A stretch of DNA of 64,000 bases. It comes from Chiridota heheva (lineage: Eukaryota > Echinodermata > Holothuroidea > Apodida > Chiridotidae). The first letter of the stretch is position 1; each line of letters opens with the position of its first letter. The notes below the pieces were generated by a model, which did no database searches, was not told the origin of the DNA, and saw only the letters and a list, made by a program, of their open reading frames with translations. Both the position numbers and the translations under genes were made by a program. The stretch spans positions 30,001-94,000 of the forward strand of contig JAIGNY010004521.1 of NCBI GenBank assembly GCA_020152595.1, written 5' to 3'. Below are positions 39,520 to 64,000 of the stretch, one piece after another.

Positions 39520-40107
39520 CACAGCTATGGATATATAGAGATGTCCACGGCCATAAACCAGTTGTGAAGCGTTGGTGAATGAAGACCCACCTGGTATCAA
39601 ACCCAGGACCTCTAGCTTGCCAAGCTGATGCTATGACCGCTAGACCAACTTGAAGGAGCACTGGTGAATGAAGACCCACCTGGTATCAAACCCAGGACCT
39701 CTAGCTTGCCAAGCTGATGCTATGACCGCTAGACCAACTTGAAGGAGCACTGGTGAATGAAGACCCACCTGGTATCAAACCCGGGACCTCTAGCTTGCCA
39801 AGCTGATGCTATGACCGCTAGACCACCTTGAAGGAGCACTGGTGAATGAAAACCCACCTGGTATCAAACCTGTGACCTCTAGTTTGCCAAGCTGATGCTA
39901 TGACCGCTAGACCAACTTGAAGGAGCACTGGTGAATGAAAACCCACCTGGTATCAAACCTGTGACCTCTAGCTTGCCAAGCTGATGCTATGACCGCTATA
40001 GACCAACTTAAAGGAGTACTGGTGAATGAAGACCCACCTGGTATCAAACCCGGGACCTCTAGCTTGCCAAGCTGATGCTATGACCGCTATAGACCAACTT
40101 AAAGGGG
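39520..40107 (-). mobile_element. SINE with six tandem tRNA-like heads
   Basis: Units of 89 bp begin with 'gtgaatgaa' at 39575, 39664, 39753, 39842, 39931 and 40022; the last two contain or precede small changes. Read on the minus strand each unit contains 'ttggtctagcggtcatagca' (A-box/D-arm like), 'agcttggcaagct' (anticodon-arm like) and 'tgggtttgataccagg' (B-box/T-arm like). The left flank 'gtccacggccataaaccagt' (39543) matches the body of a second SINE at 56866 ('atccacggcctttgataacc'). A true tRNA is unlikely because the acceptor stem does not close. Confidence 0.7.
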
Positions 40108-41759
40108 ATCAACCTAAAAACTTAATAATAATATCCAAAGAAACAAACAACAGAATAATTTTGTACCAAGCTTATTCTATAAATAACAATATCTATGTTG
40201 AAACTAGTTCTAAGGGAGCCTCCAATTTTACACATTAAAACTATGAAATTGGGCCTGTACAAACATTATTGAGAATAATTATTGTATAGTAAGCCTAATG
40301 CAGTGTATTTACTTTCTACTGTTAATTCATTTGACTAATTTGTTACTAAGTCTATTTGGCATTAAATTATTGCTGAAATCAAATAATTAATTGGGTGTAT
40401 TTTAACATTTAATTGTAGAATATTACAATATTTGTAGAATATTCATGGCTGGTACAAAACACAAGATACCAAGAATTGCACAAAGGGTTTGAGGTATTTT
40501 ACAAAATTTACTGGAAATTCAAAGTGTCAAGAGATTATGTAGCATTCATGTCATGGATTCAAATTCAAGGTATCAAAAGATTATGTGGCATGCATGTCAT
40601 GGGTTCAAGACCCTTACTTGGAATTCAACTGGTAAGTAAGAAGTCAGAACCAATGTTCAGGTAATCATTTGCTTATTTCAGGGTCTCTCTTTACTAGCTT
40701 GCAGTTTCAGAATAAGACGCTGCAATAAGTATATAAACTACTGCCAGCTGAGGGCGCCCCAATAATCTGCCCTGCATAAACCATGACGCCCTTACAAGCC
40801 AGAAGTACACATTCAGATGATAATACTTCATATGAAGTATTATCCTTGGCAAAATCTCAAAATGCCTTTCCTGCAAATACTCAAATTGAACTAAACATTG
40901 ATATTAATGTCAATTGAAACTTTACAACCATTGTCCACTTTCTTTGTGTGCCTTGAACAAATGCAGCTTGACGATTGTCTTCAATAATTAGGCCTGGTAG
41001 TCATCAAGGTGCTAAATAAACAATTTTCTACCAATTATCTTATTGTCTCTGTTAACAAAATTTCATCAGGCTTTCAGAAGTTTAATTGTTGATGATAATA
41101 CATAAAATATATTTGTATAACTTTCAGCCTGAAGTGAAGTGAAATATGATGAAATACAAATTTCCACTTGGCTTAAATACACTCTCTATTGGCACAATCT
41201 GACACTTACATGTATGCTGGGAGAGGGGAAGGGGGAGGGGGGGAGGGGCCAAGCACTATTTCCTAATGGTTAATGGTTTTTCAATATATTTTCTAATGCT
41301 GTTACTGTATGCGCATAGATCTCTGAAGGCTTTTTATCACTGTAGTGTTAACAGGGTTAGCTAACAAATACTGAATTAATTTTTTCTGACAATATCCTAC
41401 TTGTTTTCTGAGCATTCTGACACTTTCATCCCCAGCTCCTCACACTCTGTTTGCCACGTCTTAGGATTATCTGTGACACATTTTTTAAAATCATCAAGTT
41501 GTTTGGAGCAATGCTGCATCACCAATGCCATAACTGCCTCCCTGTGATAAGAACAAATACAAATTATACTGTGCAAATCTTTTCACAAAACATCGAACGT
41601 TATTTGAGTAGGCAGCAAATTTCTTGGAGAGGTAGGGTAACTCCAAGGGAACTATTTTTTTAAGGATGGCCTCAGGAAAAAATGTCTACCCAGCATACTA
41701 TACAGACAATTGTAGCGAGGGAAACTAGGTGAAATCACAAATTGCCTATTAATGATACC
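40108..41759. other. AT-rich gene-free stretch
   Basis: No gene supported. A 26-bp perfect palindrome 'gataatacttca' / 'tatgaagtattatc' is at 40819-40844 and a G-rich tract is at 41220-41247. Short frames (for example 40476-40664 and 41451-41663) carry no recognisable motif. Confidence 0.45.
40819..40844. repeat. 26-bp perfect palindrome
   Basis: The sequence reads the same on both strands, centred on 'catatg'. There is no loop. It could be a cruciform-prone site or a dimeric binding site; no role is shown. Confidence 0.85.
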
Positions 41760-42225
41760 CAACATTGGGATTTGACCATTTGTTTAACCTTTGATCATTT
41801 GTCAAGCCTTTAATCATTTGTCTAGACTTTGATCATTGTCTAGACTTTGATCAATTGTCCAGACTTTGATAGTTTTCTAGCCTTTCATCCTTTGTCTAGA
41901 CTGATTTTTTGTCAAGACTGTCCATTTGTCTAGACTGATCATTTGTCTAGACTTTGATCATGTCTAGACTTTGATCATGTCTAGACTTTTATAAGTTGTC
42001 TAAGCTTTGATCATTTGTCTAGACTTTGATCATTGTCTACACTTTGATTGTTTGTCTAGACTGATTGTTTCTCTAGACTTTGATGGTTTGTCAAGACTGA
42101 TCGTTTGCCTAGACTTTGATCCTTTGTCTGGACTGATCATTTGTCTAGACTTTGATTTGTCTAGGCTTTGATCAATTTTCTAGGCTTTGATTATTTGTCT
42201 AGAATGATCATTTGCCAAGCCTTGT
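41760..42225. repeat. Minisatellite of about 20 bp, 'gtctagactttgatcatt'
   Basis: More than twenty variants of 'tttgtctagactttgatca' in tandem, with length changes of 1-10 bp between units. Many units contain the palindrome 'gtctagac'. Nothing coding. Confidence 0.92.
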
Positions 42226-42620
42226 TTAAAAAGTATTAGCACTAGAGCATGAACAACACATGAAGGTATGATGACTCCAATTGTAAGAACGCAAAGAGAA
42301 AAGCAAATCCTTCTCATTTTGCAGTTCACAAGTTGAAAAGAAATATCTAAATAATGGCCTCTAAAATACTGTAGATACATAGTTACAGTAAAATTTATGG
42401 CTTATGGCTGTCATAGATGTTCTTGGTTTAAATGGTATCTTACAAGTTTCATTCAAGTATCCTCCTAATTAAGCAATCTGGTCACATGACCTGATTCTAA
42501 CGCACTTCTAACCGACCCTAAAAACGTAGTTACCAGCCAAGCCCTGACCTCCATAATACCTCTACTAACCCTCACTCAACATTCTACCGAGGCCTGAACG
42601 AGAGGGGAGGCTGGTGGGAT

Positions 42621-42707
42621 GCATGGAAGGTAAGTATAACTCTCGTAAATATCCCTGCTAAGCTTAGCGGGGTAAATTTATTTCAAGTTATACCTTAACT
42701 TCCATGC
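42621..42707. repeat. Imperfect 87-bp foldback
   Basis: 'gcatggaaggtaagtataac' (42621) pairs with 'agttataccttaacttccatgc' to 42707 with two small gaps. A nested palindrome 'gctaagcttagc' (42657-42668) lies in the middle, so most of the 87 bp can fold. It is probably a tiny foldback element. Confidence 0.65.
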
Positions 42708-43861
42708 TATTAATATGCAATCAGATTGCAACTGAGGATAGGAAGAAAGGGAGTTCAGGTTGCAGCACATTTTTTTTTAATGGCTGGTACGAAAACTTAT
42801 ACTAATCAAATCTTGTTTGAAGGACGAAATTCCTTCTCCTCTTAAGAATGAAAGACCTCAGAGTTGGAAGAACTAAAACATAGTAAACCACTTCTAGTTA
42901 CAGTCAAACCGAACAAGGCACCATTCGGAAACAGTAACTGAGGCAAACATCGCATGAACCTGAGTTAGAAACCCAGAAAAACATGCCAACCGGAAGAGCG
43001 TTTTGGACACAATATGAAAAGTGTCTACAAAAAAAATCATCGGTGGCAACAGGGCCATAATTCTAATTTACAAAGTCAGAAAGGGAAATGTTACACCGAG
43101 TTATGTAATAAACTAGTCTACAAGTAATGTAATACCCATCCTGTTATGTAACAGTTTGTTGCATTATGTAATGAAACCACCCATCATGTTATGTAGTAAA
43201 AAATTACGTGTAATGTTATAACAAATTTATAAACCAGTCTTTATGCTAGTTTGAACATCAATTTTGACGTCTTTGCATCTCCTCCATCATTCTTTCTCCC
43301 CACTCAAAAGCAAGGCCGTAATTTTCCTCAAAGTGAGGGGACTGGTGACAGAGGGAGTTTGAGTGGAGCCTTTACCCTCTCCACCCCCCCCTCCCCCACC
43401 TTCCCCACACACAAACATCACCAAGAGGGTCAACATTTACCCAAGTTGCACATCTTAAATTTGAGGCAAACATTTATTTCTCCAAAACTGTGTACTTCAT
43501 TTTTGTTGGGCATATCCCACCTGAAAAGTAGGGGGACTGCAGGCAAAGTAAGTATTAATTTATAAGTTTGATTTCCCATAATGGTGTCAGAATTTATCTT
43601 CTAGAAATCTCTGGCCAAAAAGGTGAAATGTAAGGTCGCACTTTTAATTTTCATTTGTAATCGAACAATTGCAAATCTTCTTTAACTATATCTGCAATGT
43701 CTGATTAATTACATGTTTTAAAATTTCATTAAAATTCTTTACATAGAATTCTGAAATACAAAACCCAGCGAGTGGTTTTAGTGCATCAAGCGGCAATTTT
43801 TATGACAATTCATGGTATACCATGTTATTGCATAACACAATGTTTAATATAAAATACAATG

Positions 43862-43905
43862 GGTTTACAATTGCCCCTGTCCATCAGGACAGGGGCAATT
43901 GTAAA
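43862..43905. mobile_element. Perfect 19-bp-arm hairpin flanked by direct repeats
   Basis: The arm starting 'tttacaattgcccctgtcc' (43864-43882) and its exact reverse complement (43887-43905) enclose only 'atca'. Direct copies of 'tacaatg' (43855-43861 and 43906-43912) flank it; the match extends to 10 bp if the overlapping 'aaa' is counted. This looks like a minimal foldback insertion with a target-site duplication. Confidence 0.6.
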
Positions 43906-44489
43906 TACAATGATTGGTACGTACAGTAATTAAAAAACTCTGCAAACACCTCATAATGAGTTAACAAGCCAACGCAGCAATGTCACTTTCCGAAATTTGT
44001 ATCGGAAGTGGATGAAAACTGCATGGGTTGTCACCTTGCTATTTTCAAGAAATGATCAGAGAATCAGGTAGGGTGAGGAAGTTGAATCATACTGTCGGGC
44101 TGCCATTAAACTTTCTCATGCAATGGATGTGAACGCCACATATTTTGACCCATTTTTCAAAGGCTGAGTCATAGGTGGGGACCACGAAGATCAGAGGTGG
44201 GATGATATTGATTACTGTATGACACACAGATCTGCGCTTGATGTCCAGATTGCATAGTTTGTTTCTAGCGCGGAAGACATTCCGCACTAATTTTTGATAG
44301 CGAAGTTATTTTCATGATTTAGGTGCACAGTTGTAATGCTACATGTAGGTTCACACTTTTGATTCTAGGTGCATATATTTCAATAAATTTTAGTATTCTT
44401 CATTAAAAAGTTTAGAAATGTCAAGTTCTTGATAGCCTAGACACAGGAAAACTTCTTCATATTACAACTTCAGCCTTTATTATTTAGAC

Positions 44490-44600
44490 ACTGGTGCACA
44501 TTTTGTAGATCTTGGCACACATTTTGTAGAACTTGGCACACATTTTGTAGAAGTTGGTGCACATTTTCTAGACAAGGCGCACATTTTTGACAACAAAAAT
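44490..44600. repeat. Short minisatellite, 'cttggcacacattttgtaga'
   Basis: Four or five units of about 26 bp with variants 'ggtgcacattttgtaga', 'ggcacacattttgtaga' and 'ggcgcacatttttgac'. Confidence 0.85.
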
Positions 44601-44999
44601 TATCTTCCACGCACACTTTGCAAACTATGCACATATTTTTCATTTTTCATTTCATTTATTTGGTTTTTTACAACATTTACAATTTACATGTACATATAAA
44701 TTTACATTTGCATACACATGCATACAAAAACAATATACAATGACAAATTAAAAAAATAAAACAGATATACATAAATAAAGTTATAGAAAAAATATATATA
44801 TATATATATAAATGTAGAATGTTGTGAAAGAGAGTGTTGTAAAGACCTCTTGTAAACTTAACAGGGTACAACACTCCCTTACATATAGTACAAGACAGCA
44901 AGAAAGAAACACCTTTTCTTTTTTAATAGACCCACCCCATCCAGCACCTCTCCCCACCCCATGAAATGAACAGTTTGGAAAAAGTTCAATAGCCCCCAT

Positions 45000-46210
45000 C
45001 CCAATATTGTCTATATATTAGGATAGGGGCTATATTAATGAGAAAATTATCAAAGCAAGTAAAATATTAGGACTTAACAGGAGAACATTTACTTTTTTTG
45101 ATGATATATCACTCATAGTACTATATAAGGCCTTTGTCAGGCCACACATTAAATTTTCAAACTGTATTTAGTCTTCACACATGTAAAAACCTATTGACAT
45201 GATTGAGAGCGTTCAGAGGAAAGCAACTGAAATAATTCCTCATTATCGCATCTATCATACCCAGAGTGACTAACCAAGCTACACCTACATGTACCAACAT
45301 TGATGTATAGGAGGGCCAGGGGTGATATGATTAAAGTTTATAAGATCATTTTTACCATCTCCCAGGAGAAAATTCCAATTGGAACCAGCTAAATTTCCCA
45401 GCTGGGAAGTGTGTTTTCCAACTAAAATGGTATCTTCCCAGCTGGGAATTATAATTTCCAGCTGGAAATTCTGTTTTCCAACTGGAATTTTTTTTAATAA
45501 TGTGATGGGCGGAGTCACATTTATTGATACCAAGAAATGTTCATGCAGAAATAGCGATTGATAACTGCATTAATATTTCTATTTTAATAATGAATATGAT
45601 TAGTCTAGTGTCTATTTACTTAATCTTTGTGGTTTCATTCCTTTAATATTTTGATTCAATCATTTATGCTGAATTTTTGATGTTTTCCTGACGAAACTAA
45701 GGAAATATATCCATATAAAGATAGCTTGATCATGCTCTTACTAATCATTTACAATTTGTCTCATTTAGTTGTAACTGATTGGCAAGAGGCAGTTTGGACA
45801 AATGTAAGTCCTTCATAAAGCTGGTTCACCAATGTCACTTATTGAAGGATGTTCAATTTTTATGCAAATTTTTCTTCAAAGTCTCTTTGGAAATTTATAA
45901 TTGCACGGTATGGTAAAAAGCATAGTATAATTAGGAACTTAGTATAGAACCAGCTGGAAGCATCTCTTTCCAGCTGGAATCATCAGGGAATTATGCTTAA
46001 TTCCAGAGTTGAAACTTCCAGCTATAATTACCAGCTGGAAGTTTCTCCTGGGTTATGATCCAGTGGTAACCAAGCTCATTGTTTTAATCATAATACTAAC
46101 TTGAGGCTCAAAATAAAAAAAAGATTCTACAACCATATCGTCGTACAAGTGTTCGTGACTTGATAAGAATTGGTGCAACGTTCCGCTTTCATTACGACAG
46201 TGACACAAAT
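45000..46210 (+). mobile_element. LINE C-terminal fragment, split by an insertion
   Basis: Frames from 45035 read 'INEKIIKASKILGLNRRTFT', 'LIVLYKAFVRPHIKFSNCI', 'KPIDMIESVQRKATEIIPHY' and 'GDMIKVYKIIFTI' up to 45359. After the 692-bp element the LINE resumes with 'YDPVVTKLIVL' at 46054, then 'NHNTN' and 'LRLKIKKRFYNH' in shifted frames. The two halves join at 'FTI-YDP', as expected for this LINE type. Stops and shifts show it is dead. Confidence 0.8.
45361..46052. mobile_element. 692-bp TIR element rich in CAGCTG palindromes
   Basis: The ends 'cccaggagaaaattcc' (45361) and 'ggaagtttctcctggg' (to 46052) form an inverted repeat. Subterminal regions on both sides carry many copies of 'ttcccagctgggaa', 'ttccagctggaa' and 'ttccaactggaa' (45409-45487 and 45952-46042). 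The middle is AT-rich without a transposase. It splits a LINE reading frame, which proves it is an insertion. No clear target-site duplication. Confidence 0.75.
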
Positions 46211-46289
46211 AAGCTCTTATGCTAAGATTTACTACAATGTGGACCTTCAAGCAGCAAGCTTTTCATCCAGAATTCATCATAGGTACAGT

Positions 46290-46545
46290 AGGTAGGTACT
46301 GTGTGCCTTATGTTTAAAAAGGTACAGTCAATGAGGCACGGTGTGCAAATGCAATATTCTCCATTTTGTAGTTGAATGAAATTGATTGAAATTTTCTCTT
46401 TCTTTCTTTAATTTCATGAAGACGGTAGATGGCTACAGCCTGCATCACAAGTTGTTAAAGAAGGCTGAAGTACAGTGGCCTAGGTCAAAGGTCAATTCAT
46501 GCTAGCGCGGCCGGGTCATAGCAGTCCTACTAATTTAATGGTAAA
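46290..46545 (+). repeat. Copy of the ATP13A1 exon 1/intron 1 boundary region
   Basis: 'taaaaaggtacagtcaatga' (46315), 'agatggctacagcctgc', 'gtcaaaggtcaattcatgc' and 'cggtcatag...tcctactaattt' match 47903-48122 in order. The match begins a few bases inside exon 1, covering its splice donor, and runs about 220 bp into intron 1. It may be a local duplication or a dispersed repeat that supplied part of intron 1. Confidence 0.75.
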
Positions 46546-46869
46546 AATAAATTTTACTGGCAAAATTGTTGGCTGAATCTCTCTTAGACTGGAACCTCCT
46601 GCATTTTAGTCATATGGCCAACTGATTCAACAGCTAGCCTATTCTCCTAATCCTATGGTTGTCGTTTCACTTAAAGTGTGGTCATGGTGCAGTTAATATT
46701 GTTGTACAATACATCACACTTAAATACATGTAACATACTAACACACTGTGGTAGGGCCTATATTAGTTATATCCCACAATACACTTTTTGACATACTGGT
46801 GGTGTGTACAGTATCTGAATCTGAAAAGTCGATAAAAATCCTTTAAGAGGACATGAACGCCAACCAAGC

Positions 46870-47265
46870 GTAAAAAGTGAGAGTAAAAAAAAAAAAAAAA
46901 AAAAACTAGTAAGCAATACAAGTGTTAGTAAATTTAGCTCTGAAACAGTTGAGACTTGGTGCATGTACAATGTCTGACGGTAAAGCATTCCAATCCTTTA
47001 GTGTGTGAGGGAAGAAAGAGTGTTTATATACATTCTTTTTAGCATAGGGAACCTGGAAATTAAGGTCATGATTATTTCTTGTATTAGTTCTGACGGTGGG
47101 GATAAGTTCTTATTGATGGCGACAAGATTGTTATTGATTTTAAATAGCATATGTAGCCGGGTGTTGTATCTTCTTACAGTAGCACGGCCACAGATCTGTA
47201 AACAACAGCAATAACACGTCAGCATACAGAAACGGGTTATTAAAGTAAAAGAAATTACGGCCAAA
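46870..47265 (-). mobile_element. LINE 3' fragment just upstream of ATP13A1
   Basis: Minus-strand frames read 'CGRATVRRYNTRLHMLFKIN', 'NNLVAINKN' and, after a shift, 'TLKDWNALPSDIVHAPSLNC' and 'FRAKFTNTCIAY' before a stop. A T-rich tract on the minus strand (46884-46904) follows. These are typical last ~120 residues of a LINE RT protein. It is dead and 5'-truncated. Confidence 0.75.
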
Positions 47266-47654
47266 TGATGGTACTGTATATGGTTCCAGAACTAACCTTA
47301 GTTAGGGCCGTAGCTACTGGTACGTGGTAGCAAAAAACAAAAAAAGGAGTAAAGTCTTTAGTAAAGTAAACTGAATTTAGTGACTGAAAGAAGAAAATGT
47401 ACTTACATCTCAACAAAATTTCTTCCGTTCTATATGAACTAGAGAATTCTGCAACTTTGAAATTGATTTACTTACAACAACCAAGCCGAGTGATTCACTC
47501 AATGTTCCCGTCAATGTGCCATTTAAGGAATATAGTTTTTATAACTTACTGATTGTGCGAGTTTTAGGTAAGTTACACAATATATACAGACTGCTCCCCA
47601 CGTGTGTCATCGGCGTGTTTACATGTCTACTGCCCTCGCTGACTACAATCCAAA
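47266..47654 (+). promoter_or_regulatory. Putative ATP13A1 promoter and 5' UTR
   Basis: This interval separates the LINE fragment from the ATG. It has no clear TATA box at a usual place. The ATG context 'ccaaaATGGcg' is good (A at -3, G at +4), and 'aaaatggcgtcc' resembles a YY1-type start-site element often found in housekeeping promoters. The exact start site cannot be read from sequence. Confidence 0.4.
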
Positions 47655-63356
<15,702 letters not shown>

Positions 63357-63714
63357 GTACTGTATGGACATTTGATCTTAATAGTGAACTTGCATTTGTT
63401 CAGTTTCAAGAACAAGTAATCTATTTTGCCACTTGCAACAAGCAGTTCACTGTCATTTTTTTCCCCCATGAAGACTGCCCCCTTTGCACCCTCCAACATC
63501 CATAACCCCTTTAATGCCATTGCAGATCTTCTTCACTCTCTCTTATCTGCAGCAAATCGATTATAATGTTCATGCATCATATGACTTTGATAAGTCACAA
63601 CTGAAAATAAACATGCCAAGTTTTGGTAAAAAGATTTCTGCTGAGAATTTAAAAGTATTTTTGAAAGGTGGTCATAAAATTGTAAGAAAAGCATTGCCAA
63701 ACTGTGATTTCCCT
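63357..63714. other. ATP13A1 intron 5, start, nothing assigned
   Basis: The donor is 'gtactg' at 63357. The expected next exon of ATP13A1 was not found before the window ends. The frame at 63484-63723 is not recognised. Confidence 0.35.
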
Positions 63715-64000
63715 ATCATATAAGCATAGTGATCATATAAGCATAGTGATCATATAAGCATAGTGATCATATAGGCATAGTGATCATATAAGCATAGTGA
63801 TCATATAAGCATAGTGATCATATAAGCATAGTGATCATATAGCGTAGTGATCATATAAGCATAGTGATCATATAAGCATAGTGATCATATAAGCATAGTG
63901 ATCATATAGGCATATTGATCATATAAGCATAGTGATCATATAAGCATAGTGATCATATAAGCATAGTGATCATATAAGCATAGTGATCATATAAGCATAG
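63715..64000. repeat. 17-bp minisatellite running off the window
   Basis: The unit 'atcatataagcatagtg' recurs about 16 times with few changes ('ataggcatag', 'atagcgtag', 'catattg'). It continues past the right edge. It lies in intron 5 of ATP13A1. Confidence 0.95.

Larger units (their letters stand above)
42226..44350. other. Gene-free stretch with two foldbacks
   Basis: No gene supported. It includes the foldback at 42621-42707 and the hairpin at 43862-43905 listed separately, repeated 'gttatgtaat' motifs at 43090-43220, and a C-rich tract (43378-43400). The frames at 43251-43565 (+) and 44287-44087 (-) have no recognisable domains. Confidence 0.45.

Noticed and set aside
39575-40107. Genuine tRNA gene cluster on the minus strand
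   Set aside because: The A- and B-box-like parts are present but an acceptor stem does not close, and the units continue into a SINE body.
63715-64000. CRISPR-like regular array (also 54721-55350 and 59464-59947)
   Set aside because: Units are head-to-tail with no unique spacers, and the context is eukaryotic introns.

Overview
This is a repeat-rich, AT-rich eukaryotic window. Its content fits a marine invertebrate, and my best guess is a non-vertebrate deuterostome such as an echinoderm. That is an inference from spliced genes with GT-AG introns, several decayed LINE families, tRNA-derived SINEs, MITEs, very long microsatellites and the frequent word 'taggcctac'. The species cannot be read from the sequence. 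No prokaryotic, organellar or viral genes were seen.

Only two gene families are recognisable. (1) A PIM-like Ser/Thr kinase occurs twice on the + strand inside a direct segmental duplication (copy A about 1-8420, copy B about 10840-23142). Copy A (exons between 3644 and 5437) reads as an intact 340-residue kinase. Copy B (19307-21176) has two frameshifts and a lost glycine-loop Gly, and is best called a pseudogene. Within copy A a 1.2-kb unit carrying exons 1-2 has been duplicated again (2401-2690). (2) The 5' part of ATP13A1, the P5A-type ATPase of the ER, runs on the + strand from 47655. Five exons lie in the window, ending at 63356, and the gene continues past the right edge.

Layout: 1-8420, duplication copy A with kinase, (AT)n, (GAT)n and a dead LINE. 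8420-10385, a second decayed LINE. 10385-11350, (AT)n-associated repeats. 11476-17010, a 5.5-kb segment present only in copy B, bounded by inverted repeats and holding a MITE and a GC-rich 15-bp minisatellite. 17010-23142, the rest of copy B. 24270-28745, a run of tandem repeats and a hAT-like MITE. 29345-32610, a 3.3-kb minus-strand LINE with an RNase H region. 34340-38110, LINE 3' ends and a 155-bp satellite interrupted by a LINE. 39520-40107, a SINE with six tandem tRNA-like heads. 41760-47265, minisatellites, foldbacks and LINE fragments. 47270-64000, ATP13A1, whose introns hold a nested LINE composite, a 116-bp satellite, a SINE, and 30-bp and 17-bp minisatellites.

The kinase and the ATPase have no evident functional link. 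Most long open frames here are simple-repeat artefacts. I did not find a convincing new biological system. The most informative signals are the birth and decay of the kinase copies, the TIR-bounded segment in copy B, the tandem tRNA-like SINE heads, several insertions datable by nesting, and a frame problem at ATP13A1 exon 4.
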